Below are positions 7,945 through 16,209 of a stretch of DNA of 64,000 bases, piece after piece. Position 1 is the first letter of the stretch, and every line of letters begins with the position of its first letter. Both the position numbers and the translations under genes were made by a program. A model generated the notes under the pieces. That model was not told where the DNA came from, ran no database searches, and saw only the letters and a list, made by a program, of their open reading frames with translations. Origin of the DNA: Coriobacteriia bacterium. GTDB taxonomy: Bacteria > Actinomycetota > Coriobacteriia > Anaerosomatales > PHET01. Location of the stretch: the NCBI GenBank assembly GCA_034370385.1, contig JAXMKZ010000030.1:87209-151208 (forward strand). The letters run 5' to 3'.

Positions 7945-9249
7945 TCAGCTATCGTCTCGGCGGTCCAACACCCGCTTCGATTTGCCAGCTGAGCGCTCGA
8001 TAGCCCCCGATTCCACCAGCGTAACCTTCGCGCGCAACCCCAGAACGGATTGCAGCTTGTCGGCTACCGCCTTCTGAAACCCGACCATCTCCGCCATGAT
8101 ATCCGAAAACACGGCCTCCTCGACTTCGATGCGCACTTCAAGGTCGTCGAGATTGTGTTGACGCTCGACTACGATGAGGTAGTGGGGTCGCACGCCTTCG
8201 ATGGCGAAGAGGACATCCTCGATCTGACTGGGGAACACGTTGACTCCGCGAATGATGAGCATGTCATCGGTACGCTGTCTGACCTGGCTCATCCTGGCGA
8301 GAGTCCTACCGCACTCGCAGCGCGACGTGTCGAGAACGGTCAGATCGCGGGTTCGGTACCTGAGCACGGGGAATGCTTCCTTGGTGAGCGTCGTGATGAC
8401 CAGTTCGCCTTCTTCGCCCGGTCCAACCGGCTCACCGGTGGCCGGGTCGACGACCTCGGCCAGAAGGTGGTCTTCGGCTAGGTGCAGGCCGCACGAGCAC
8501 TCGCACTCGCCACTGACGCCCGGCCCCATGACCTCGGACAGCCCGTAGTTGTCCGTGGCGCGGATACCGAGTCTGGCTTCGATCTCGCTCTTCATCTTCG
8601 CTGAACACGGCTCCCCGCCGAACAGTCCCAGCCGCAACGGCAGCGCTGAGAAGTCGACGCCCAGCTGTTCGCCCTGTTCTGCCAGATACAGAGCGTAACT
8701 GGGTGTCGAAACGAGTACCGTGGTGCCGAAATCCGCCATCATCATCAGGTGACGTTCGGTCTGCCCGCTGCCAGCGGGGATGATGGTCGCTCCGATACGT
8801 TCGATTCCGTAGTGCATGCCCCACCCGCCGGTGAACATCCCGTAGAGGAACGCCATGTCCACGAGGTCGCCGCGATGGACACCTGCCGATGCGGCCACCC
8901 GGGCGGTGAGCTCGGTCCACGTGTTGATGTCGCCGCGCGAGTAGCCCACGACGATAGGTTTGCCCGTGGTTCCACTCGATGAGTGAATCCGCACGACTTC
9001 GTCAAGCGGCAGGGCGAACATCCCGAATGGGTACGTGTCCCGCAGCGCGATCTTGTCCGTGAACGGCAACCTGCGCACGTCGTCAAGGGAACGGATGTCG
9101 CGGGGCTTGATCCCCCGCTCGTCCATGAGCCGCCGGTAATGCGGCACGCGCTCGTAGGACCACGACACGGTCATCTGCAGGCGCCTGAGCTGCAGGGCGT
9201 GCAGGGACACGCGGTCCATACACTCGTACTCCGGATTCCATATAGTCAC
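7945..9249 (-). CDS. paaK: Phenylacetate-CoA ligase family protein 1 (AMP-forming)
   Basis: A 434-residue adenylate-forming enzyme of the PaaK family, converting aryl or other organic acids, ATP and CoA to the acyl-CoA. Motifs are the P-loop-like [20 protein letters not shown], the hinge region YRTRDLT, and [19 protein letters not shown] near the C-terminal domain. A CECSCGLH and CECGRT cysteine cluster is typical of anaerobic homologues. It closes the probable operon that begins with iorAB and encodes a Liv-type transporter. That suggests it acts on arylacetates or the acyl-CoA product of IOR. A second copy lies at 30791-32095. Confidence 0.9.
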   Translation of the reverse strand: MTIWNPEYECMDRVSLHALQLRRLQMTVSWSYERVPHYRRLMDERGIKPRDIRSLDDVRRLPFTDKIALRDTYPFGMFALPLDEVVRIHSSSGTTGKPIVVGYSRGDINTWTELTARVAASAGVHRGDLVDMAFLYGMFTGGWGMHYGIERIGATIIPAGSGQTERHLMMMADFGTTVLVSTPSYALYLAEQGEQLGVDFSALPLRLGLFGGEPCSAKMKSEIEARLGIRATDNYGLSEVMGPGVSGECECSCGLHLAEDHLLAEVVDPATGEPVGPGEEGELVITTLTKEAFPVLRYRTRDLTVLDTSRCECGRTLARMSQVRQRTDDMLIIRGVNVFPSQIEDVLFAIEGVRPHYLIVVERQHNLDDLEVRIEVEEAVFSDIMAEMVGFQKAVADKLQSVLGLRAKVTLVESGAIERSAGKSKRVLDRRDDS

Positions 9250-9296
9250 GCTTTGGCATCCCTTCTGCCTTCGCCGATCACGGACCTGTTGCCGCG

Positions 9297-10034
9297 TCAG
9301 CTACCGCTTGCCACGTCGCCACCAAGATAGATGCGACTCACACTCTCATCGCCCAGTAACTCCGTGGACGTGCCTTCGAGCACCATACGCCCTGTGCGCA
9401 TCACGTACCCGCGTTGCGCGTGCTTCAGCGCCAATCGGGCATCCTGCTCCACCAAGAGCACCGTGACTCCATCAGCGAGCAGGGCGTCAACCGCCGCGAA
9501 TATCTCGGCGATGACAAGCGGAGCGAGGCCGAGAGACGGCTCGTCAAGCAGTAGCAGCCGTGGCGAGGACATAAGCGCACGACCGACCGCGAGCATCTGC
9601 TGCTCCCCTCCGGACAGCGTCTGCGCAGGCTGTGTCGCCCGCTCCTTGAGCACGGGAAACAGCTGCTGGACGCGCTCGCGCCGTGCCGCAGAACCGGATC
9701 GGCCTCCCGAGACGCTGTATGCACCCAGCTCAAGGTTCTCAGCCACGCTCATGCTGCCAAACAGCAGGCGCCCCTCAGGCACCAGAGCGATGCCCTCCCG
9801 AACGAGCCGCTCAGGCTTCATGCGCGTGATGTCCGCTCCTGCGTACAACACCCTCCCTGCGCTTGCAGGCAGAAGCCCGACGATGGACTTGAGCAGGGTC
9901 GACTTGCCCGCGCCATTTGCGCCGATGAGTGCAACGAGCTCGCCCTCGTGCACTTCGAGATCGATACCGTGGAGAACGGCCGAGCGACCGTAGCCGGCCA
10001 TGAGCTCTTCGACGCGAAGGAGCGGATCAGCCAT
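9297..10034 (-). CDS. livF: Branched-chain/amphipathic amino-acid ABC transporter ATPase LivF
   Basis: ATP-binding subunit of a hydrophobic amino-acid importer. The 245 residues include Walker A GANGAGKS, the signature LSGGEQQ, Walker B LLLLDEPS and the LivF-type YVMRTGRMVLEG end. ATG at 10034 overlaps the end of livG by eight bases and has a GAGG-rich site upstream, preferred over an in-frame Met 18 bases earlier. It pairs with LivG, LivH and LivM. Confidence 0.93.
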   Translation of the reverse strand: MADPLLRVEELMAGYGRSAVLHGIDLEVHEGELVALIGANGAGKSTLLKSIVGLLPASAGRVLYAGADITRMKPERLVREGIALVPEGRLLFGSMSVAENLELGAYSVSGGRSGSAARRERVQQLFPVLKERATQPAQTLSGGEQQMLAVGRALMSSPRLLLLDEPSLGLAPLVIAEIFAAVDALLADGVTVLLVEQDARLALKHAQRGYVMRTGRMVLEGTSTELLGDESVSRIYLGGDVASGS

Positions 10035-10797
10035 CTTCCGGCTCCTCTCCAAGGTACGCCGTGATCACGGCGGGGTCGTTTTGGATCATGCGCGGCGGAC
10101 CTTCCGCGATCTTGCATCCGCGATCGATGACGACGATCTCATCAGAGACCTGCATGACGAGCCCCATGTCGTGTTCGACGATGAGAATCGTGACGCCTGA
10201 GTCGCGCACGCGGCGCAGGGTATCGACCAGATCGCGTGTCTCGCTCGCATTGAGACCTGCCGCCGGCTCGTCGAGCAGAACCAGAGAGGGCGATGTGGCC
10301 AGAGCTCGAGCGATCTCTGTGAGGCGACGGATTCCCGCCGGAAGATCTGCTGCCGGTGTCTGGGCCCACTCCTCGATTCCGATGCGGCGTAACAGACGCG
10401 CTGCGTCCTCGGACGATTGGCGCTCCTCGCCGATAGCTCGGGGATGCCGTAGTGCCGCCGCAACGAATCCGGACTTCAGGCCTGCGCCCGCACCTACCAT
10501 GACGTTCTCGTGCGCGGACATCTCATCGAACAACTGAGTGTTTTGGAAGGTTCGGGCAAGACCCTTGCGCACCGCCCTGATCGGCTTGACTCCCACCATC
10601 TGCTCGCCCTTGAACAGAACCGAGCCATCATCGGGTCTCTCGAACCCGGTGAGGCAGTTGAAGAGGGTCGTCTTCCCGGCCCCGTTGGGCCCTATAAGCG
10701 CCTTGATCTGACCCTCGTGCACATCGAACGAGACTCCGTCGACGGCGGTCAGGCCGCCGAATCGCTTGGTAACCTCCCGTACCTGCAACAGCGTCAT
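10027..10797 (-). CDS. livG: Branched-chain/amphipathic amino-acid ABC transporter ATPase LivG
   Basis: Second ATPase of the importer (256 residues). It has Walker A GPNGAGKT, the LivG-specific insertion with NTQLFDEMSAHENVMVG, a signature-like DLPAGIRRLTEIARAL (the canonical LSGG is LPAG here), and Walker B LVLLDEPAAGLN. It overlaps livM by ATGA. The LPAG form is common in LivG proteins and does not suggest inactivity. Confidence 0.92.
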   Translation of the reverse strand: MTLLQVREVTKRFGGLTAVDGVSFDVHEGQIKALIGPNGAGKTTLFNCLTGFERPDDGSVLFKGEQMVGVKPIRAVRKGLARTFQNTQLFDEMSAHENVMVGAGAGLKSGFVAAALRHPRAIGEERQSSEDAARLLRRIGIEEWAQTPAADLPAGIRRLTEIARALATSPSLVLLDEPAAGLNASETRDLVDTLRRVRDSGVTILIVEHDMGLVMQVSDEIVVIDRGCKIAEGPPRMIQNDPAVITAYLGEEPEDG

Positions 10798-11765
10798 GAT
10801 CGCCCCCCTCCCCCGAGGCGCCGCAGCAGGCCTGCGACCCCCTGCGGGGCGAGAATGACCACGAGCACGATCGCCAACCCGTACAGGTCCTCTCGATACG
10901 ATTGGACGACACGCGCGACGTCGCGAGAAAGGCCCGGAACGACGGCGTCGGAGTACTGCAGCAGGGTCAACGCGACCGCGGCGACCACCGGCCCCGCCAA
11001 GGACCCGGTACCACCGATGACCGCCATGGCCAGAAACGTCACCGATGCTCCGACCGTGAAGATGCTCGGCGATACGAACCCGACGACACCGGCGTACAGC
11101 GCGCCCGAGAGACCGGCGAGCGCAGCGCTCATGACGAACACTCTTACCTTCACCCCAACGGTATCAACGCCGCTCGCCACCGCACCCAGCTCGCTCCCAT
11201 GGAGCGCCCTCATCGCCCGACCGGGGCGCAGCATCGTCATGTTCCACGCAACCAGCAGCGCGACACCGACAACCCCCCAGACAAGCCAATAGAGAGCGGC
11301 CGGTTCGCGGAACTCAAACGACCCGATCACGGGAAACGGGATACCGGAGAACCCATCGACACCGCCCGTGAGCGGCTCCGCCTCGACAAAGGCGAGGGTC
11401 ATCAGTTCCCCGAAGCCAAGCGTCGCCATTGCGAGGTAGTGTCCCTTGAGCCGCAGACTGGGAAGGGCAAGGATGAGTCCGCCTAGCGCAGCGACAAGGC
11501 CCGCCGTGGCAAACCCGACGATCCACGGCAACTCGAGTCGCACGGTGAAGATCGCGCAGGTATATGCGCCAAGGCCCACGAAGGCCGCGTGGCCGAGCGA
11601 CACCTGTCCTGCGTAGCCGAACAACAACGACAAGCCGACGATCACGAGCACGTTCATACCGACGAAGGTAAGAACCTTGAGCAGGAAGCGATCGTCAATC
11701 AGCAGGGGTCCTGCTGCCACGACTCCGGCCGCTACGAACGGGATGATGAGCTGAGCCTTCTTCAT
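10794..11765 (-). CDS. livM: Branched-chain amino-acid ABC transporter permease LivM
   Basis: Inner-membrane permease of 323 residues with about nine hydrophobic segments and the LivM signature GYAGQVSLGHAAFVGLGAYT. ATG at 11765 (MKKAQLIIPF) lies five bases after livH. The open frame extends further upstream, but only as an antisense-like shadow of livH. It works with LivH as a heterodimeric channel. Confidence 0.92.
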   Translation of the reverse strand: MKKAQLIIPFVAAGVVAAGPLLIDDRFLLKVLTFVGMNVLVIVGLSLLFGYAGQVSLGHAAFVGLGAYTCAIFTVRLELPWIVGFATAGLVAALGGLILALPSLRLKGHYLAMATLGFGELMTLAFVEAEPLTGGVDGFSGIPFPVIGSFEFREPAALYWLVWGVVGVALLVAWNMTMLRPGRAMRALHGSELGAVASGVDTVGVKVRVFVMSAALAGLSGALYAGVVGFVSPSIFTVGASVTFLAMAVIGGTGSLAGPVVAAVALTLLQYSDAVVPGLSRDVARVVQSYREDLYGLAIVLVVILAPQGVAGLLRRLGGGGRS

Positions 11766-11770
11766 CGTGG

Positions 11771-12643
11771 TCACACCTTCTCCCGGCCGAGTCCACCGAG
11801 CAGCCCTTGCGGACGAAGGAACAAGACGCCGAGAAGAACGATCAGCGCGACCGCGTCCTTGTACAGGGGATTGATGTAGCCCGCCGTCATGCTCTCGAGC
11901 AGACCGAGAATCAGCCCTCCGCCGACCGCGGCCACCGGATTGCCCAGCCCACCCAGGATCGCCGCCGAGAAGCCTTTCACACCCATGGACGCTCCGACGT
12001 AGAACGCCGTCTGCGTCAACGGCGCTACGACCAGACCCCCCAAAGCCCCGAGCGCGGCCGCGAGCGCGAACGAGACCGTCACCATGCGGCCGGCGTCGAT
12101 ACCGACGAGGCGGGCGGCGTCCCTGCGGATCGAGGTAGCGCGCATCGCCTTGCCGAAGAGTGTCCGTCGATACATGAATGCCAAGGCGATCACGGCTACC
12201 GCGGTGATTCCCCACACCCAGACCGTCTGACGCTCGATTGCTGCGCCGAGAACCCGCAGAGAGGGCCCTGCGGTGAACGGTGCCAAAGGGCGCTCGTCCG
12301 GACCGAAGACGTGCAGGGCAAGCTGCCGTATCACCACCGAACCGCCGATCGTGACCATGATGATTCGCAGCGGATCACCGGAGGCAATCGGTCGTACGGC
12401 AAGCAGCTCGAAGACCCCGCCGATCACCGCGGTGATCAGTACGGATCCGATCACCGCGAAGCCAAGGGGGGCGCCCGCTTGGGCGAGCGCTACCCCTATC
12501 ATGCCTCCGAGCATGAAGAATTCGCCTTGGGCGAAGTTGATCGCACCGGTCGCGCCGTAGACGAGGGTGAATCCAAGGGCGACCAGTGCGTAGACGGCGC
12601 CGCTCTTCAGCCCCGCGACGATGAATTGCAGCAGGTCAGCCAC
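11771..12643 (-). CDS. livH: Branched-chain amino-acid ABC transporter permease LivH
   Basis: Permease of 290 residues with the typical LivH start QFIVAGLKSGAVYALVALGFTLVYG, then AINFAQGEFFMLGG and the conserved GLGNPVAAVGGGLILGLLE segment. Starts with GTG 42 bases downstream of the livK1 stop. Confidence 0.93.
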   Translation of the reverse strand: MADLLQFIVAGLKSGAVYALVALGFTLVYGATGAINFAQGEFFMLGGMIGVALAQAGAPLGFAVIGSVLITAVIGGVFELLAVRPIASGDPLRIIMVTIGGSVVIRQLALHVFGPDERPLAPFTAGPSLRVLGAAIERQTVWVWGITAVAVIALAFMYRRTLFGKAMRATSIRRDAARLVGIDAGRMVTVSFALAAALGALGGLVVAPLTQTAFYVGASMGVKGFSAAILGGLGNPVAAVGGGLILGLLESMTAGYINPLYKDAVALIVLLGVLFLRPQGLLGGLGREKV

Positions 12644-12685
12644 GCCGCGACACCGGCTTTTGCAGGCTATGGGAACGCGAGCGCG

Positions 12686-13864
12686 TCACTCAGCAGCCAC
12701 CCACTTGCCTCCTTCGATTCGATACGTGGCGAGATCCTCGCGCGTGAGGCCGTTGTGGTCCTCGGCGCTGAACGTGAAGCTGCCTCCGAAGCCTGCGAGC
12801 CCACTCGTCGCCTCTATGGCGTCGCGAAGCTGCGCGGGAGATGCATCGGTACCTGCGCGCTCCAGTGCATCCGCCACGATGGCGAGGGCGTCAAAGGCAT
12901 GGCCAGCGAAGATGTCGGGGGCCTCACCGTACGCCGCCTCGTAGCGAGTCGCGAAGTCCGATACCGATTGGTACTCAGGCGACCCTTCGCCCCAGTTCGA
13001 CGGAATCAGGCTCTTCCCCGTTCCGAATACGAAACCCTCCGCTGCCCCCTCAGATCCTTCAATGAACTCGGCACGGGCCTGTCCCGACCCGCCGAACAAC
13101 GGCAGCTTCATGCCCAGATCACGCGCGGACTTCATCGCGATCGCTGCCTCCTTGCCAGCTGTCCAGAGCAGTACCGCGTCGGCACCCGAGCCCTTCATAC
13201 GTGTCAGTTGCGCAGTCAGATCGGTGTCCCCGGGGTTGAATGTCTCGTCGGCGACGATGTCGATGCCCGCAGGGGGAGCCTCCGCGATTATCACATCACG
13301 GCCATCCTTGCCATAGCCGCCACTGTCAGTGAGCAAGGCCACCTTCGTGTGCCCGGACTCCTTCATGACCTCGAGCACGTACGGGACCACGAGATTGTTC
13401 GACCACGGCGTCTGAAACACGAGCGGATCAAAATCCCCCGTGACCACGGTCCCCCCCGCAAGCGAAATCTGCGCGATTCCTGCACGCTGGATGTCGCCGC
13501 GCATAGCCATTGTCGGTCCAGTGCCCGTTGCCCCGATCAGGGCCACGACCCCGTCCTGTTCGATGAGTTTTGAGGTGGCAGCGACTGCCTTCGCTTCATC
13601 GGTAGCGTCATCCTCGATCAGAAGCTCGATCGGGGACCCGTTGATCCCGCCCGCGTCATTGATGCGGGCAACCTCTAGGTCAAGCGCGTTCTTCTCGGCC
13701 TCGCCGAGAGCGGCGTACGTCCCCGTGAGGGACAGCACCGCACCGATGCGAACCGGTTGCGCGTCAGACGTTGTCTCCTGCGCGCCCTCGCCACATCCGA
13801 CCGCCGATCCGATCATCAATACTGCGATCGCGGCGATAACGACTCTTCCCACCCTCGAATCCAC
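12686..13864 (-). CDS. Amino-acid ABC transporter substrate-binding lipoprotein 1 (LivK-like)
   Basis: A 392-residue periplasmic-type binding protein of the Leu/Ile/Val-binding family, lipid-anchored through a signal with lipobox SAVGC. The start IGAVLSLTGTYAALGE, then AGGINGSPIELLIEDDATDEAKA and LIGATGTGPTMAM, are typical. GTG at 13864 has GAGGAG upstream and is preferred over a Met 51 bases earlier that would spoil the signal peptide. It is clearly paralogous to the next gene upstream. The ligand may be aromatic or branched amino acids, or their oxoacids, given the operon. Confidence 0.9.
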   Translation of the reverse strand: MDSRVGRVVIAAIAVLMIGSAVGCGEGAQETTSDAQPVRIGAVLSLTGTYAALGEAEKNALDLEVARINDAGGINGSPIELLIEDDATDEAKAVAATSKLIEQDGVVALIGATGTGPTMAMRGDIQRAGIAQISLAGGTVVTGDFDPLVFQTPWSNNLVVPYVLEVMKESGHTKVALLTDSGGYGKDGRDVIIAEAPPAGIDIVADETFNPGDTDLTAQLTRMKGSGADAVLLWTAGKEAAIAMKSARDLGMKLPLFGGSGQARAEFIEGSEGAAEGFVFGTGKSLIPSNWGEGSPEYQSVSDFATRYEAAYGEAPDIFAGHAFDALAIVADALERAGTDASPAQLRDAIEATSGLAGFGGSFTFSAEDHNGLTREDLATYRIEGGKWVAAE

Positions 13865-13883
13865 TTTCAGCCTCCTCACGACG

Positions 13884-13919
13884 GCAGGTGTGGGCGGGCC
13901 TCGCCCCGCCCACACCTGC
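13884..13919 (-). repeat. Intergenic 15-bp stem between the two binding-protein genes
   Basis: Perfect fifteen-base arms GCAGGTGTGGGCGGG / CCCGCCCACACCTGC with a six-base loop. No T-tract follows on the minus strand; the next gene's ribosome binding site does. It resembles stabilising or attenuating hairpins found after binding-protein genes in transport operons. Confidence 0.8.
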
Positions 13920-13934
13920 GCTGGTCACGTGGTA

Positions 13935-15146
13935 TTACTCGGCGAGCTTGAAGGCACCGTCCTCGATGACGTAGAAGGTGAGGTCGTCCTTCGTGAGCCC
14001 GTTGTGGTCGGTGGGCGACATATTGAACGTGCCGCCGATACCAACGAATCCGGAGGTCTTCTCAATCTCGTCGCGGATAGCAGCAGACGTCAGATCTCCC
14101 TGGACGCGCCTGGCGGCCTCGACAATGAGATACAGCGAGTCGTACGCGTGCCCGGCGAACGTGGACGGCTCAACGCCCGTGGCCTCCTTGAAACGTGCGA
14201 TGAACTCGGTGGCGACCACATAGCCCTCGGTACCTTCACCGTAGGCCTCAGGGATGAGCACCTTTCCGGCCGCGATCTTCATGCCGTTGGCGGCCTCGCC
14301 GGCACCCTCAGCAAACTCCTTGCGTGCATTGCCGTGGCTACCGTAGACGGGCAGCTTCATGCCAAGGTCGTTCGCGTTTTTGACGACGGTAGCCGCCTCT
14401 TTGCCTGCGGTCCACATGACGAGGGCGCCCGCATCGGTACCCTTGATCTTGGTGAGTTGGGCCGTCATGTCGGTGTCGCCGGGATTGAACGTCTGGCTCG
14501 AGACTATCTCGATTCCCGCCTTGGGTGCTTCGGCCTCGAGCACAGCAAGGCCGTCCTTGCCGAAGCCGCCAGAGTCGGTGATGACTCCGATCTTCGTGAT
14601 TCCGGCGGCCTTGATGGCCTCAAGAGTGGTCGGGACAACGATGGTATTCGACCACGGAGTCGCGAACACGAGTGGGTCGAACTCAGCGGTGATGACGGTT
14701 CCGCCTGCCATCGAGACCTGGGGGACGCCGGCGCGGTTGATGTCCCCACGCATCGCCATGGTCTGTCCGGTGCCGGTGGCACCGATGATGGCGAGAACCT
14801 GGTCTTGATCGATGAGCTTGCTCGTCGCGGCGACGGCCTTGGCCTCGTCGGTGGCGTCATCCTCGATGATGAGCTCGACCGGCCTGCCGTTGATACCCCC
14901 GTCAGCGTTGATGCGCTCCACTTCCATCTCGAGCGCGGCCTTCTCAGGCTCCCCCAGACCGGCATACGTGCCGGTCACCGAAACGACGGCGCCGATCTTG
15001 ACCGGCTCGCCACTTACTTCACCGCTCCCACCGGCCTCGGGCGCCGGTTCACTCGGAGCGGAGCACGCCACTAGCGTGACCGCTAGCGCTGCGGACAACG
15101 CCGCCACCAACACCGCGATCGATAGCCTTAGAACTCTTCCTCTCAT
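13935..15146 (-). CDS. Amino-acid ABC transporter substrate-binding lipoprotein 2 (LivK-like)
   Basis: A 403-residue binding protein with signal MRGRVLRLSIAVLVAALSAA and lipobox LVACS, a Gly/Ser/Pro/Glu linker and a Leu/Ile/Val-type ligand-binding domain. It aligns almost without gaps with the downstream paralogue (both share GGINGxPxELxIEDDATDEAK and FNPGDTD). ATG at 15146 has AGGAGGTAC upstream. Two binding proteins serving one LivHMGF channel would widen substrate range. Confidence 0.91.
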   Translation of the reverse strand: MRGRVLRLSIAVLVAALSAALAVTLVACSAPSEPAPEAGGSGEVSGEPVKIGAVVSVTGTYAGLGEPEKAALEMEVERINADGGINGRPVELIIEDDATDEAKAVAATSKLIDQDQVLAIIGATGTGQTMAMRGDINRAGVPQVSMAGGTVITAEFDPLVFATPWSNTIVVPTTLEAIKAAGITKIGVITDSGGFGKDGLAVLEAEAPKAGIEIVSSQTFNPGDTDMTAQLTKIKGTDAGALVMWTAGKEAATVVKNANDLGMKLPVYGSHGNARKEFAEGAGEAANGMKIAAGKVLIPEAYGEGTEGYVVATEFIARFKEATGVEPSTFAGHAYDSLYLIVEAARRVQGDLTSAAIRDEIEKTSGFVGIGGTFNMSPTDHNGLTKDDLTFYVIEDGAFKLAE

Positions 15147-15203
15147 TCCCGTACCTCCTATGGCACTCGGTTGTTCGACCGCGCAGATGCCCGACACGAG
15201 CCC

Positions 15204-15620
15204 CTAGATCCGCGCGATCTCTTCTTGGCTTACGAGCTCGACCGGCGAGTCCTTCAGGAGCGACACGGCCCGATCGATGTCGGCGACGTTGATGACCACG
15301 TAGGTCGAAATGAGGCTGTAGACGTACTCAATATTCACGCCCGCATCTGAAACCTGCTTGAGAACAGCGGCAAGGCCACCGGGTTGATCCGGGAGGTTGA
15401 GACAGACGACTTCCGACTCCTTCACCGTGAACCCGGCATCACCGAGGGCGCTCTTCCCGGCCTCGGGATCGTTCACGACAAGCCGAACGATGCCGTAATC
15501 GGCGGTGTCAGAGACGGAGAATCCGCGGATGTTCACATCGTGCGCACCGAGAACCTCAGTGACCTCGCTGACCCTGCCGGCTTTATTCTCGATGAATACG
15601 CTCAGCTGCTTGACGTTCAC
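15204..15620 (-). CDS. Tandem ACT-domain protein coupled to IOR
   Basis: A 138-residue protein made of two ACT domains (VKQLSVFIENKAGRVSEVTEVL and CLNLPDQPGGLAAVLKQV). ACT domains bind amino acids and control enzymes or regulators. The GTG start at 15620 overlaps the iorB stop as GTGA and has GGGGGAG upstream, so I prefer it over a Met 24 bases upstream. A homologous ACT protein lies next to the second paaK (30362-30787). It probably senses an aromatic or branched amino acid for this pathway; ligand and target are unknown. Confidence 0.88.
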   Translation of the reverse strand: MNVKQLSVFIENKAGRVSEVTEVLGAHDVNIRGFSVSDTADYGIVRLVVNDPEAGKSALGDAGFTVKESEVVCLNLPDQPGGLAAVLKQVSDAGVNIEYVYSLISTYVVINVADIDRAVSLLKDSPVELVSQEEIARI

Positions 15621-16207
15621 AGTCCGCACTCCCCCTTCAGGCATACCTCTCGGCCGAGTTCAAATGCACGCAGATTGGCTTCGACGGTCTTGGGCGGAAC
15701 CCTTGAGGCAATGACATCGATCCAGGCGCTCTTGTCGAACTCCAGCCCGACCGAGAGCGCCCCCATGAGCACGACGTTGGCGGACTTGGGGCTGCCCGCG
15801 CGACATGCGAGCACGTCCGCATCGACGAAGATCGCTCCCTCATGCTCAAGGGCAGCTTCCAGCCCATGGACTGCGCGCACGTCGCCCGTCAGAACAGGCA
15901 ACGGCTGAATGGCCCGCGGGTTGACCAGCAGACGCCCGCCGAGCTTCACGTAGTGGACACGGCGCATCGCTTCGATGATCTCGAAGGCCACGAGGTGATC
16001 GACATCGCCGGGGTCGGTCACCGGTGAGTGGACTTCATCGCCGAATCGCACGATGGTATCCACGCTGCCGCCGCGCTGCGCCATGCCGTGCACCTCGGAC
16101 AGCTTCACGGCCATGCCGGCTGCCGCGGCGACCTTGGCAAGCAGGTCGGCCGCGAGAATCGTCCCTTGTCCACCCACGCCGCACAACATCACCGTGGTTG
16201 CAGGCAC
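15617..16207 (-). CDS. iorB: Indolepyruvate:ferredoxin oxidoreductase, beta subunit
   Basis: Gamma-type catalytic subunit of the 2-oxoacid:ferredoxin oxidoreductase IOR, 196 residues. It shows the family start VMLCGVGGQGTILAADLLAKVA and SEVHGMAQRGGSVDTIVRFG. With IorA it oxidises arylpyruvates to aryl-acetyl-CoA, CO2 and reduced ferredoxin. Two GTG codons compete. The one at 16207 is seven bases from GGAGG, while the one at 16213 (GTGA overlap with iorA) is too close to it. Confidence 0.94.
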   Translation of the reverse strand: MPATTVMLCGVGGQGTILAADLLAKVAAAAGMAVKLSEVHGMAQRGGSVDTIVRFGDEVHSPVTDPGDVDHLVAFEIIEAMRRVHYVKLGGRLLVNPRAIQPLPVLTGDVRAVHGLEAALEHEGAIFVDADVLACRAGSPKSANVVLMGALSVGLEFDKSAWIDVIASRVPPKTVEANLRAFELGREVCLKGECGL

Positions 16208-16209
16208 GT

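Noticed and set aside
11807..13573. Long plus-strand open frame over livH and livK1
   Set aside because: It is antisense to well-supported transporter genes and has no family motif; a high-GC shadow.
13440..15074. Long plus-strand open frame over the binding-protein genes
   Set aside because: Shadow of two paralogous coding genes; no conserved motif or start signal.
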